Positions 18,388-27,185 are shown, counted from the first letter of the stretch. The stretch is 64,000 nucleotides of DNA from Paenibacillus algorifonticola (GCF_000971975.1 NZ_LAQO01000015.1:1-64000), one strand, 5' to 3'. The notes: a model not told the origin generated them from the letters alone. Made by a program: numbers and translations.

Positions 18388-19269
18388 TTAAGCCCATCCC
18401 TTTATAGCCTTGATCCCTAACGCCAGAGCCCCGCATAAGCCCGCATTGTTACCTAGGCTAGGAGGTACAATATAAGTATCCAATGACTCCAGAATTGCTG
18501 GCGTTGCAACATAGCCGTTCAGAGCCTGACGGACTTCTCTGCGGATCAGTGGAAACAGTTGTTTCTGGTGCATCACGCCTCCGCCCAGGATCACACGCTT
18601 CGGAGACAGCAAAAGAATCACGCCCGCAATGGCTTGGCCCAAATAATAAGCTTCCATTTCCCATGCCTGATGCTCCGTTGGCAACATAGTACCCTTGACG
18701 CCCCAGCGCTTCTCGATTGCCGGTCCAGCCGCCAATCCTTCCAGGCAGTCGCCATGATATGGACATAGGCCTTCGAAGCGATCCTCTGGATGCCGCCGAG
18801 TCAGGACATGACCGCCTTCGGGATGAACAAGTCCGTGGATCAGCCTGCCTTCTGCATATACGCCCACTCCAACACCTGTCCCGATTGTATAGTAGACGCA
18901 GTTGTCCAACCCCTGGGCCGCGCCCCATTGGACTTCACCAAGGGCGGCAGCATTCACATCCGTATCGAACCCAATCGGCACTGGAAAATGCTGTTTCATA
19001 ACCCCCACGAAGTCAAAACCTCCCCAGCCCGGCTTGGGTGTAGTGGTCACATGCCCGTACAAGGGGCTGGATAGATCCATATTAATCGGCCCGAATGACC
19101 CGATACCAATAGCCTGCACCCCTTTATCTTTAAAATAATCAACCGCCTGTTGCAATGTCTTATCCGGAGTCTCCGTCTTAAAGCTGATCCGGTCCAGAAT
19201 TTCACCTTCCTCATTGCCTACTCCACATATGAATTTTGTTCCTCCTGCTTCCATTGCTCCAATAATCAT
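18388..19269 (-). CDS. ROK-family fructokinase
   Basis: This 293-residue ATP-dependent sugar kinase makes fructose-6-phosphate. It shows the N-terminal phosphate loop GAMEAGGTKFICGVG and GIGSFGPINMD. The substrate segment FDTDVNAAALGE leads to GTGVGVGVYAEGRLIHG and then the ROK zinc-type signature GGH...CPYHGDCLEGLAAGPAIEKRWG. Length and motifs match the YdhR/ScrK group of fructokinases. Start ATG 19269 is preceded on the minus strand by AAAGGAGACG. It is divergent from the GH32/GH172 operon, with operators of the second LacI type in the shared intergenic region. It duplicates the kinase activity of the fusion protein at 6196. Confidence 0.92.
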   Translation of the reverse strand: MIIGAMEAGGTKFICGVGNEEGEILDRISFKTETPDKTLQQAVDYFKDKGVQAIGIGSFGPINMDLSSPLYGHVTTTPKPGWGGFDFVGVMKQHFPVPIGFDTDVNAAALGEVQWGAAQGLDNCVYYTIGTGVGVGVYAEGRLIHGLVHPEGGHVLTRRHPEDRFEGLCPYHGDCLEGLAAGPAIEKRWGVKGTMLPTEHQAWEMEAYYLGQAIAGVILLLSPKRVILGGGVMHQKQLFPLIRREVRQALNGYVATPAILESLDTYIVPPSLGNNAGLCGALALGIKAIKGWA

Positions 19270-19317
19270 GTTACGTCTCCTTTGTTAGGAAAGGATGGAC
19301 TTTCCGGTATTTATTTA

Positions 19318-19336
19318 TTAGTAAACGTTTTACAAA
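19318..19336. promoter_or_regulatory. Type-2 LacI operator on the fructokinase side
   Basis: TTAGTAAACGTTTTACAAA is the inverted counterpart, one base shorter, of the site at 19428-19447. It lies 49 bp upstream of the fructokinase start. Confidence 0.75.
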
Positions 19337-19396
19337 GTATAAAATAATTGAATGTCGTTCACATCAATATTCCTAATATACAAACAAATGAAACCG

Positions 19397-19447
19397 TTGA
19401 CAAGACTAAAATTTGTGTTACCATATGTTTGTAAAACGTTTTACTAA
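19397..19447 (+). promoter_or_regulatory. Promoter and type-2 LacI operator for the GH32/GH172 operon
   Basis: A perfect -35 TTGACA (19397-19402) and a weak -10 TACCAT (19419-19424, 16-bp spacer) are followed at once by the palindrome TTTGTAAAACGTTTTACTAA (19428-19447). A repressor bound there would cover the transcription start. The operator differs from the one in operon 1, in agreement with a second LacI gene at 25283. Confidence 0.78.
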
Positions 19448-19461
19448 TGGAGATGATGCAA

Positions 19462-20925
19462 ATGAGGAAAGTGTTCTACAGGCCTGCGAATGGCTGGGTT
19501 GGTGATGTGATTCCGTTTTATGACAATGGGGAGTACAAGCTCTACTATCTTCACGACGAGAGAGAGGGGGGAGACTATGGCAACCATACCTCATGGAATT
19601 TGCTGGCCACCAGAAATGGACTTGACTTTAAGGATTATGGAGAGGTTCTGCCGAACGGAGATGAAACCGCTCTAGACCGGAATGCGTATACCGGCTCTGT
19701 GATCAAGGACAAGGAAGGTATGTACCATCTTTTCTACACGGGACATAATCCCAACCCTGCGTTTTGCAAGGATGGTAAGCCCTTACAAGTTGTGCTGCGG
19801 GCTACGGGTACCGACGGCATTCATTGGACGAAGGATAGCGGTTTTAAACTGTACGGGGATGAAGTGATTTATGAGCAATTTGATTGGCGTGATCCCTTTG
19901 TATTCTTCAACGAAGAGAAGCAGGAATATTGGATGCTGGTCACCACCAGGGAAATGAACTCTTCTGAGAAAAGAGGAGGGTGCATCGCACTTCTGACTTC
20001 TGATGACCTTGTGAACTGGAAATATGGTGAACCCTTCTACAGCCCGGATAAATACATTACGATGGAATGTCCCGATTATTTCAAGATGGGGGAATGGCAC
20101 TACCTGATCTACTCCACCTTCAGTGAGAAGTTCGTCACCCATTATAAAAAGAGCAAAACAATCGATGGCTTATACACATCACCGACGCTGGACACCTTTG
20201 ACGGCAGAGGATTTTATGCAGCCAAAACAGCTTCCGACGGCTTGAAGCGGTACGCCTTTGGCTGGGTTCCATCGAAGAAGGGCTCGAATGATTTTGGGGA
20301 TTGGGAGTGGGCGGGCACTCTGGTTGCCCATGAGCTGCACCAGAACGAACACGGAGAACTTCTTGTGAGAATGCCGTCTTCCATCTATGGACATTTTAAC
20401 AAGGAAGAGCGAATTCTGCTGCAAGAGGAGAAAAATTGCATTCAGCAGGATAACTGGCTTCAGCTTTCTTCTCCGGATGGTCTAGCTTATAGTGTGCTTA
20501 ACTCTTTGCCTTCTCAGGTCATGCTTGAGGCTTCCTTTACGGATTGGCAGCGTGTGAAGGACTTTGGCATCGCAGTTCGCACGGACAAGGCGCTGGACAA
20601 TGGTTACTTCATCAAATTTGATCCTTTTCACAACCGGATTGCCTTTGATATGTGGCCAAGAACAGAACCGGGATTCTTTCAATGGCAAATTGCCGGGGAC
20701 AAGCCGCAAATGATTGAGCTGGAGCGTCCATTTGATTTTGCGAGTCACAGCCAGATTCATTTTCAGTTGATTCTCGAAGAAGATATCCTATGCCTGTATG
20801 TAAATGATGAAGTCGCCATGACAACGCGAATCTATAACTTCAAGGACGGTCATTTTGGTTTTTTCGTAAATGAAGGAGCTGTAAAGGTTCAGGACATCAC
20901 CATGAAGACAAATGTTGAGCTTTAA
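19462..20925 (+). CDS. Divergent GH32-type fructosidase (WVGD type), copy 2
   Basis: This 487-residue cytoplasmic enzyme is paralogous to 16839. The acidic triad is Asp15 (WVGDV), Asp144 (WRDPF) and Glu202 (MECPDY). I take the ATG at 19462 rather than the in-frame ATG at 19447: the earlier codon is inside the operator, GGAG lies 9 bases before 19462, and the resulting MRKVFYRP start matches the paralogue. It is the first gene of an operon with a sugar importer and a GH172 enzyme. Probable role: beta-fructofuranosidase step in breakdown of an imported fructoside. Confidence 0.86.
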   Translation: MRKVFYRPANGWVGDVIPFYDNGEYKLYYLHDEREGGDYGNHTSWNLLATRNGLDFKDYGEVLPNGDETALDRNAYTGSVIKDKEGMYHLFYTGHNPNPAFCKDGKPLQVVLRATGTDGIHWTKDSGFKLYGDEVIYEQFDWRDPFVFFNEEKQEYWMLVTTREMNSSEKRGGCIALLTSDDLVNWKYGEPFYSPDKYITMECPDYFKMGEWHYLIYSTFSEKFVTHYKKSKTIDGLYTSPTLDTFDGRGFYAAKTASDGLKRYAFGWVPSKKGSNDFGDWEWAGTLVAHELHQNEHGELLVRMPSSIYGHFNKEERILLQEEKNCIQQDNWLQLSSPDGLAYSVLNSLPSQVMLEASFTDWQRVKDFGIAVRTDKALDNGYFIKFDPFHNRIAFDMWPRTEPGFFQWQIAGDKPQMIELERPFDFASHSQIHFQLILEEDILCLYVNDEVAMTTRIYNFKDGHFGFFVNEGAVKVQDITMKTNVEL

Positions 20926-20981
20926 CTGGCAAAAAGGCTTCACGGCAATTATAGGGATTAATTTATTGGAGGGGTTTTAAT

Positions 20982-22316
20982 ATGACAAAAAAATTGTCAA
21001 AGGTTATCACTGGTCTTGCAGTTTTCTCCTTGGCAGCAACTGTTCTGGCAGGCTGCGGTAGCTCCGCAGACAACAATAGCTCAGATAATGCTGGTTCCTC
21101 GAATTCACCTAAGGAGCAAACGCTGACCTGGCTCTCGGCCAGACCGGAGAATGGGGCTATTGTTCAGACGGTTCGTGAGCTTGCCGACCGATTCACCGCC
21201 GATCATCCGGGCTTTAAGCTGGATATTCAGGTAACAGCGGACAGACCTTCTTACCTGACCAAACTGAGAACGCTAGTTGCTTCAGGAAATATGCCGGACT
21301 TCATTGATAGTGATGCTGATCCTTTCGCTCAGGAACTTGTAAACGCAGGCTACCTGGTGGACATGGAGAAATTCCTGAAGGAGGAGGGAGTGTACGACCA
21401 GTTCTATGAGCCTGCGCTAAAATATCAGGAGTTGCCGGATGGAAGCCTGTATCTTCTGCCGATGGAATACCATATGGAAATGACATGGTATAACAAAAAA
21501 ATATTTGCTGACAACAACCTTGAAGTGCCCAAAACCCTCGATGATCTGCTTGCGGTCAGCGATGCGCTTAAAGACAAGGGAATTACACCTATCGCTGTTG
21601 ACGGCGTTGATGTATGGCCAGTATTGCGTTATGCGGCTATGTACCCGTTCCGGACCACAGGCAATCAGTTCATCCGGAATTTGAGTCAAGGCAAAACCAA
21701 AATGTCCGATGCGACAGGCATGCAGGCGGCGAACTTTGCTTCTCAAATCGGAAAATACTTTCAGGATGGATTCGCTACCACCGATTATACGACAGCCAAA
21801 AATCTGTTTCTGAACGGCCAGGCTGCCATGTACAACATGGGAACTTGGGAAATACCATCCTTTGTGGAAGACAGCCTGCCGGAAGGACTCAAGGGCAATG
21901 TGGATTACTTCTATCTGCCAACCACCAGCAATGCGCTCACACCGGCTAATGAATTTTTCGGCAACAGTGGCATCGGACTCGGAGCTTCCGCGAAAACATT
22001 CGATGGACTGCCTAAAGAATTCCTTAGTTATGTGCTGAAAAATTACAGCGATGTCTATGTAGCCAAACAACAAATGTCACCGCTTAAATTCACCATTGAT
22101 GACGAATCCAAATTTTCTGAGCTATTCCTGCGGATTAAAAGGGATATGGACAATTATGGCTCAGAGTTTGCCAAGCCTTGGGATACTCTGCTTGATCCGA
22201 ACACCAACTCGGTGATGAGCGACCTGATTACCAAACTGACCATGGGCTTTATGACTCCAGAGGATTTTGCCAAGCAGATTGATAATGCCATTACCAAGAA
22301 TACAGCCAGCAAATAA
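20982..22316 (+). CDS. Sugar-binding lipoprotein of ABC importer 2
   Basis: This 444-residue family-1 extracellular solute-binding protein has a lipobox LAGC (Cys24). The mature part starts with a Ser/Asn-rich linker and TLTWLSARPENGA, and contains the hinge segment MEYHMEMTWYNKKIFADNNLEVPKT typical of family-1 binders. It is about 100 residues shorter than the binder at 4544, so the two importers are of different subclasses and may carry different substrates. RBS GGAGG. A strong hairpin follows, before the permease genes. Confidence 0.92.
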   Translation: MTKKLSKVITGLAVFSLAATVLAGCGSSADNNSSDNAGSSNSPKEQTLTWLSARPENGAIVQTVRELADRFTADHPGFKLDIQVTADRPSYLTKLRTLVASGNMPDFIDSDADPFAQELVNAGYLVDMEKFLKEEGVYDQFYEPALKYQELPDGSLYLLPMEYHMEMTWYNKKIFADNNLEVPKTLDDLLAVSDALKDKGITPIAVDGVDVWPVLRYAAMYPFRTTGNQFIRNLSQGKTKMSDATGMQAANFASQIGKYFQDGFATTDYTTAKNLFLNGQAAMYNMGTWEIPSFVEDSLPEGLKGNVDYFYLPTTSNALTPANEFFGNSGIGLGASAKTFDGLPKEFLSYVLKNYSDVYVAKQQMSPLKFTIDDESKFSELFLRIKRDMDNYGSEFAKPWDTLLDPNTNSVMSDLITKLTMGFMTPEDFAKQIDNAITKNTASK

Positions 22317-22348
22317 GAATAGTAGTTCTTCTTATACTTTGATAATTC

Positions 22349-22382
22349 TCCGCCCGGACATAGGGCCGGGCGGAGATCTTTA
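22349..22382 (+). terminator. Intercistronic hairpin between binder and permease
   Basis: Perfect 10-bp GC-rich arms CTCCGCCCGG and CCGGGCGGAG with an 8-base loop. Only a weak T run (ATCTTTAT) follows. This fits partial termination or 3' stabilisation that raises the binder over the permeases, as in many sugar ABC operons. Confidence 0.65.
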
Positions 22383-22420
22383 TCAACAGTAGCGTGATTA
22401 CAGAAGCGGGGTGACCCTAT

Positions 22421-23296
22421 ATGAATGTGCTTAAAGACAAAAAAGCATGGTTAATTTTTATATTGCCGGCTTTGATATTTTATCTGGGAACGGTCTTTGT
22501 CCCCATTATCCAGTCTCTTAAATACGGGTTTCAGCAATGGAATGGCATTCAGGAGCCGCGTTACATCGGCTTTGATAATTATATTGCAATGTTCAAAGAT
22601 TCGTATTTCTGGAATGCTGTGCAAAACAATCTGGTATATGTGGTAATAGTGGTATTTATGCAAGTGTTTATCGGCTTGTTTTTTGCCCTGTTGCTCTCCT
22701 ATGTTAACAAAGGTGCAGGAATCTTCAGAACACTGTATTACCTGCCAGCAGTTGTTGTAACCATAGCTATTGCGCAAATGTTCCGAAATTTTTATTCCCT
22801 TCAGCCTCTTGGTCTATTGAATATGTTTCTAGATTGGGTGGGCCTGAGCCATCTTCAGTCCGCCTGGCTCTCCAATCCCGATACTGCATTAATCGCTGTA
22901 TCCATCCCTGAGGGATGGCGATTTATCGGGATGTATATGGTTATCTTTTATGCGGCGCTAATTGCAATTCCCAAAGAAATTGAAGAAGCGGCTAAGATTG
23001 ACGGTGTAAACGGCTGGCAACTTATTCGTTATATTAAGCTTCCGAGCATCATGCATGTGCTAAGCCTATCTTTGATTATGTGTACCACAGGGGCTCTGAG
23101 GGGCTTCGATATTCCTTACATTATCGGTGTGCCAGGGTCTTCAACAGAGTTGGTTACCACCTATATGTATAAACAAGCGTTCTCCACCATCCAGTATGGA
23201 TACGGAAGTTCGATTGCTGTGTTCATCGTTATTGAAAGTCTGCTTGCAGTATTGCTCATACGGGCTATTTTTAATTCAAGAAAAGGAGATGCCTGA
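22421..23296 (+). CDS. Sugar ABC transporter permease, MalF/UgpA type
   Basis: This 291-residue protein has six hydrophobic segments starting at residues 8-30 (AWLIFILPALIFYLGTVFVPI). The EAA loop reads EEAAKIDGVNGWQLIRYIKLPSI (about residues 188-210). It pairs with the permease at 23298, whose ATG lies 1 base after this stop. RBS GCGGGGTGA. Confidence 0.92.
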   Translation: MNVLKDKKAWLIFILPALIFYLGTVFVPIIQSLKYGFQQWNGIQEPRYIGFDNYIAMFKDSYFWNAVQNNLVYVVIVVFMQVFIGLFFALLLSYVNKGAGIFRTLYYLPAVVVTIAIAQMFRNFYSLQPLGLLNMFLDWVGLSHLQSAWLSNPDTALIAVSIPEGWRFIGMYMVIFYAALIAIPKEIEEAAKIDGVNGWQLIRYIKLPSIMHVLSLSLIMCTTGALRGFDIPYIIGVPGSSTELVTTYMYKQAFSTIQYGYGSSIAVFIVIESLLAVLLIRAIFNSRKGDA

Positions 23297-23297
23297 C

Positions 23298-24131
23298 ATG
23301 TCCAAGAAGAAAAAGCTCTCCTATTCTCTTTTGTATTATCTGGTCATTGCGATTCTGCTGATTCAAATCTATCCGGTAGTCTGGCTGATGCTATCCAGCT
23401 TTAAGTCGAGCATCGAGTTGACTACACAGCCGTTTGCAATGCCTTCGTCCTGGTCGTTCGAAAACTATGCGAGTGTATTCCGGGAGAGCAGTCTGTTGCT
23501 GTATATCAAGAACACCGCTATTGTGACGTTTACCTGTCTCGCACTGATTGTGTTTCTGAGCGCGACGGCAGGCTTTGCCCTTGTCAAAATGATCAACCGA
23601 CTGAATTCGAAGCTGCTGTTGTTCTTCACGATAGGCATTATGATTCCGATTCAGGTTACGCTGATTCCTCTGTTTATTATGTACAAAGATTATGGTTTGC
23701 TCAATTCGTATGCGGCGCTGATCCTGCCTCAGGTTGGTTTTGCCTTGCCATTGTCTATTCTGATCTTCACCAGCTTCTACAGATATGTGCCGGGTGAACT
23801 CCTAGAGGCTGCAGTAATCGACGGATGCAACATTTTTCAGGTGTTTTTCCGAATTGTTTCGCCGCTTACGGTTAATACCACCATTACGGTGGCATCTATT
23901 AACTTTATTTTCATCTGGAATGATTTCGTGTTCTCTAATACGTTCACGAATGATAAGGCATACAAGACAATTGCCGTTGGGCTGCAGGAATTTATTGGTG
24001 CCTTTGGGGCTACAGACTGGGGCCAGACTTTTGCAGCAATCAGCATCAGCATTATTCCCATTATTGTTACGTACTTGTTCTTGAATAAATATGTGATGGC
24101 CGGTGTATCTGATGGTGCAGTTAAAGGATAA
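23298..24131 (+). CDS. Sugar ABC transporter permease, MalG/UgpE type
   Basis: This 277-residue second permease has a first membrane segment in YSLLYYLVIAILLIQIYPVVWLML and the EAA loop LLEAAVIDGCNIFQVFFRIVSPL. The C-terminus KYVMAGVSDGAVKG is the usual MalG ending. The frame is open further upstream, but the ATG at 23298 has AAAAGGAG at the right distance and gives the family N-terminus. Confidence 0.92.
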   Translation: MSKKKKLSYSLLYYLVIAILLIQIYPVVWLMLSSFKSSIELTTQPFAMPSSWSFENYASVFRESSLLLYIKNTAIVTFTCLALIVFLSATAGFALVKMINRLNSKLLLFFTIGIMIPIQVTLIPLFIMYKDYGLLNSYAALILPQVGFALPLSILIFTSFYRYVPGELLEAAVIDGCNIFQVFFRIVSPLTVNTTITVASINFIFIWNDFVFSNTFTNDKAYKTIAVGLQEFIGAFGATDWGQTFAAISISIIPIIVTYLFLNKYVMAGVSDGAVKG

Positions 24132-24145
24132 GGAGACGATTAACC

Positions 24146-25234
24146 ATGCAATCCATGAATCAGCTGTTTGGTAGAATGAAAGGTAGGAGCAGAGCGATTA
24201 CGGCGGAGAATCCGCAGGGTCTCAAAGGGGAGGGCGGTAAAGCGGAAGGCCCCCTTGGCGTTGCCCGCAAAGGAAAAGCGTTCATCTCCCTCAAGCAGGG
24301 AGAATCCGCAACGCTTGTTGATATTGAAGGACCCGGAATCATTCAGCATATCTGGATGACCGTTACAGATAAGACCGAATCGGGCTGGTTCGTCCTGCGC
24401 GATCTTGTGCTGCGCATGTACTGGGACAATGAAGAACATCCATCCGTTGAAGTACCGCTGGGCGATTTCTTCTGCAATGGCTTTGGGGCACGTACGGTTG
24501 TCAATTCACTGCCGATTGTCGTTAATCCGGTCGGCGGTATGAACAGCTACTTTGCCATGCCCTTCCGCCAAGCCGCGAAAGTAACGATTACGAATGAGCA
24601 TCCGCAGAGTATTGAGGCGTTTTTCTATCAATTCGACTATATGCTGGTTGATGAATTGGATGAGGATATCGAGTATTTTCACGCCCAATTTCGCAGAGAA
24701 AATCCTACTGTGCTGAGGCAGGATTACACCCTTATTGATGGAATTAAAGGAAGAGGCAAATTTATCGGTACCTATATGTCCTGGACTTCTCTATCCCGTT
24801 ATTGGTATGGTGAGGGAGAAGTGAAATTCTATATTGACGGCGACCAAGATTGGCCGACGATTTGCGGTACCGGGGCCGAGGATTATTTCGGCGGTGCATG
24901 GGGGTTTGTAAAGTATGATAACGGAAACCCGGTACATGAGCAAACCTACTCGACTCCCTTTATGGGTTTTCCTTATTTTGAGACGAGAGACAATACCCGG
25001 TCACATATTTATGATGGGGCGGCTTGCCCGATGCGGGGCTTCTATCGTTGGCATATCCTTGATCCAATTCTGTTCGAAGAGGATCTGAGGGTGACCGTAC
25101 AGCAAATTGGACATGATGGCCAAGCTTTATTTGAACGAAGTGACGATATTAGTTCGGTAAGCTACTGGTATCAGACTGAACCGCATCAGTCGTTCCCAGA
25201 ATTTCCGGCAGTAATGGACAGGCGTCCGCGATAA
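24146..25234 (+). CDS. DUF2961 protein, glycoside hydrolase family 172
   Basis: This 362-residue protein has no signal peptide. DUF2961 spans most of it: GPGIIQHIWMTV (about 52-63), EVPLGDFF (about 97), GGMNSYFAMPF, then WPTICGTGAEDYFGGAW with Glu245 in the strongly conserved GTGxEDYF box. The family is now GH172; characterised members are alpha-D-fructofuranosidase/difructose dianhydride I synthase-hydrolase and alpha-D-arabinofuranosidases. Linkage to GH32 enzymes, a fructokinase and an importer favours a fructose-type substrate such as a difructose anhydride (inference). RBS AAGGAGACG. It is 14 bp after the permease gene. Confidence 0.88.
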   Translation: MQSMNQLFGRMKGRSRAITAENPQGLKGEGGKAEGPLGVARKGKAFISLKQGESATLVDIEGPGIIQHIWMTVTDKTESGWFVLRDLVLRMYWDNEEHPSVEVPLGDFFCNGFGARTVVNSLPIVVNPVGGMNSYFAMPFRQAAKVTITNEHPQSIEAFFYQFDYMLVDELDEDIEYFHAQFRRENPTVLRQDYTLIDGIKGRGKFIGTYMSWTSLSRYWYGEGEVKFYIDGDQDWPTICGTGAEDYFGGAWGFVKYDNGNPVHEQTYSTPFMGFPYFETRDNTRSHIYDGAACPMRGFYRWHILDPILFEEDLRVTVQQIGHDGQALFERSDDISSVSYWYQTEPHQSFPEFPAVMDRRPR

Positions 25235-25282
25235 CTGCGGAGGTGCAGGCGTTGTCCAAGTAAATTCGCAGAGGTGCATCAA

Positions 25283-26275
25283 ATGGCAAAACAAAGAGTT
25301 ACGGTAGTTCAGGTCGCCAAAGACGCGGGCGTATCGCCTGCAACTGTCTCTCATTTCATGAACGGCAATTTTCATCGGATGCGTCAGGAGACCCGAGATA
25401 AAATAAGCGACTCGATCACCAAGCTCGGATATCAGGTAAATCCCGTTGCCAAAAGCCTGATTACCGGCAAAATGCATACCATCGGACTGGTTCTGTCAAA
25501 CAGTACATACGATGGTTATTTTGAAGATTTGTATTTCTTGCATTTTGCCAAGGTGTTGAAGCAACAACTGAAGACTATGGGCTACAAGCTGATCCTCCTG
25601 GACTTTGATGAGATATTCATGAATATCCAAATGGTCGATGGAATTATCGTAAAGGCCACCTCGGAGACAGAAAAATTCATGCCCAGACTCATGGAACTCA
25701 ACGTTCCGGTAATTACCATTGGCAGGCACAATCTATCCTACGGCGCCCATATTGTCCGGGTGAATGACTATCAATGCGGCCAAACGGGAGTGGACCATTT
25801 AATGTCTCAGGGATATCAGAAAATTATCATTCTGACCTATCCACATGGTGAGGTTCCCGGTTTCGACGATAGGTTGAACGGTGCTTCCCGCTCTCTTCAG
25901 GAGAAAGGGAATCTGACGACGGTCATTACAGGAGATATGACAGAAAGCTTCGGGTACGAAACTGTGATGCAGTTGGTCAAGAATGGCCAGCTACCGCAGG
26001 CGTTGTTCTGCCTCAATGATATCACTGCCATTGGGGTGTTGAAGGCTTGTAAGGATCTGAATCTGTCCATACCAGAGAAGCTTGCGGTATTGGGTGTGGA
26101 TGATATGCCGACTGTATCCGAGTTGCTCAGTCTGTCCACGATCCGGCATCCGATTAACGATCTGGCGAAGAATGCCTCTGAGCTAATAATTCAATCTATT
26201 GAAACGAAGGGGGAATCTGCTCATCCTGTCGACAGGATGTTCCCCATTGAACTAATGGCAAGACTTACCAGTTGA
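25283..26275 (+). CDS. LacI-family regulator of the GH32/GH172 operon
   Basis: This 330-residue protein has an HTH (VTVVQVAKDAGVSPATVSHFMNG) and hinge LGYQVNPVAKSLITGKMHTIG. The effector domain ends with VLGVDDMPTVSELLSLSTIRHP. An upstream GTG at 25274 is in frame, but it lies in the GAGGTG Shine-Dalgarno itself, so the ATG at 25283 is preferred. As the last gene of the operon it likely represses its own operon through the GTAAAACGTTTTAC sites at 19318-19447. Confidence 0.9.
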   Translation: MAKQRVTVVQVAKDAGVSPATVSHFMNGNFHRMRQETRDKISDSITKLGYQVNPVAKSLITGKMHTIGLVLSNSTYDGYFEDLYFLHFAKVLKQQLKTMGYKLILLDFDEIFMNIQMVDGIIVKATSETEKFMPRLMELNVPVITIGRHNLSYGAHIVRVNDYQCGQTGVDHLMSQGYQKIIILTYPHGEVPGFDDRLNGASRSLQEKGNLTTVITGDMTESFGYETVMQLVKNGQLPQALFCLNDITAIGVLKACKDLNLSIPEKLAVLGVDDMPTVSELLSLSTIRHPINDLAKNASELIIQSIETKGESAHPVDRMFPIELMARLTS

Positions 26276-26315
26276 GCAAGCATACCAGGAATACGCGAAG
26301 GTTAGAGAGGATACG

Positions 26316-26346
26316 GGCTGTCGAGAAATTTTCGGCAGCCTTTTTC
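26316..26346 (+). terminator. Rho-independent terminator of fructan operon 2
   Basis: GGCTGTCGA and TCGGCAGCC arms (26316-26340, one G-T pair) are followed by TTTTT. It lies 40 bp after the regulator stop. Confidence 0.85.
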
Positions 26347-26349
26347 TAA

Positions 26350-26752
26350 ATAGTATGACTAGCGAAGCTAGGCACAACTAGCCGGTGAGAGTTCGGTCGA
26401 GGTAGGAGCTAAGTCACAAAGTGCACCGTGACGATATCATCTGGCAAGCATGTAGGCGAGTGAAAGCAAGGGGCGGAGCGGTGGTTTGGATGGGATAAGC
26501 ATCACTTATATCGTCAAAGACGACTACGGGGAAGAAGGATTTGTAAACGAAGTCCAAAACAGTCTGAAAGTAGGGAAGTAACATTCCTTATCAGCAAGGA
26601 GAAAGGAAATACCGAAGTCGGACGGGAAGATGCGCCCCTTAGGCATTCCTGCTCTCCAAGAAAGCGTCGTCCAGATGGCGACAAAAATGGTGATGGAGCC
26701 GGAATATGCTCATGACTTTTTTGGCGCTGCATTCCATTCGTTTATGGCCTAA
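26350..26752 (+). pseudogene. Group II intron remnant with reverse-transcriptase fragment
   Basis: From about 26456 a frame reads SGGLDGISITYIVKDDYGEE, an in-frame TAA at 26579, then RRKEIPKSDGKMRPLGIPAL and VVQMATKMVMEPEYAHDFFG up to the stop at 26750. These are the RT-0 to RT-2 blocks of a group II intron-encoded protein (RPLGIP is diagnostic). Only about 95 codons remain of some 420-600. The stretch upstream (26350-26455) may be intron RNA sequence. It sits at the downstream border of the fructan locus. Confidence 0.8.
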
Positions 26753-26793
26753 ATAAGTTTGCGAATACGCTATAGTTCGGAACTCTAACGAGA

Positions 26794-27147
26794 TTAAGGT
26801 TTTTCACCGTATTCTTTACCGAAGTCCTCCATTTTTTCAAGGATCGGTAGTAATTTGTTTCCCTTGTCTGTTAACGAATACTCTACTCGCGGAGGAACTT
26901 CTGGATAAACATCACGTTTTATAACTCCATCGTTCTCCAACTCTTTAAGCTGCTTTGTGAGAGAGCCTTGTGATAAATCTCCAAGAAATTTTTTTATATC
27001 CGTGTAACGGCGTGTTTCTCCTTTTAGATACCATAATATAAAATATTTCCAACGTCCTGAAAGGACATTTTGAGTTAAGGCTATCGCATACATGTCTCTA
27101 TTTTCATCCATAAATTCTTGCTCAAATCCTTCATTACAAACCTTCAT
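26794..27147 (-). CDS. HxlR-family transcriptional regulator
   Basis: This 117-residue winged-helix protein has the HxlR core: SGRWKYFILWYLKGETRRYTD, LTKQLKELENDGVIKRDVYPEVPPRVEYSLTDKGNKL. An in-frame start lies five codons earlier; I choose the ATG at 27147 because GGAG is 8 bases before it. The N-terminal Cys in KVCNEGF could be a redox sensor as in HypR-type members (inference). It is divergent from the flavin-oxidoreductase genes. A perfect inverted repeat in the shared promoter is its likely operator. Confidence 0.88.
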   Translation of the reverse strand: MKVCNEGFEQEFMDENRDMYAIALTQNVLSGRWKYFILWYLKGETRRYTDIKKFLGDLSQGSLTKQLKELENDGVIKRDVYPEVPPRVEYSLTDKGNKLLPILEKMEDFGKEYGEKP

Positions 27148-27169
27148 TATTATCACTCCCATTCTAAAG

Positions 27170-27185
27170 GTACAAAAAGTTGTAC
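27170..27185. promoter_or_regulatory. Inverted repeat GTACAAAAAGTTGTAC, likely HxlR operator
   Basis: The arms GTACAA and TTGTAC are perfect with a 4-base centre, 23 bp before the HxlR start. The same 16 bases recur at 36957-36972 before the monooxygenase gene at 37144. Confidence 0.7.

Noticed and set aside
23127..23297. Extended N-terminus of the second permease of importer 2
   Set aside because: It overlaps the whole 3' end of the first permease gene; the ATG at 23298 has the ribosome-binding site and family N-terminus.
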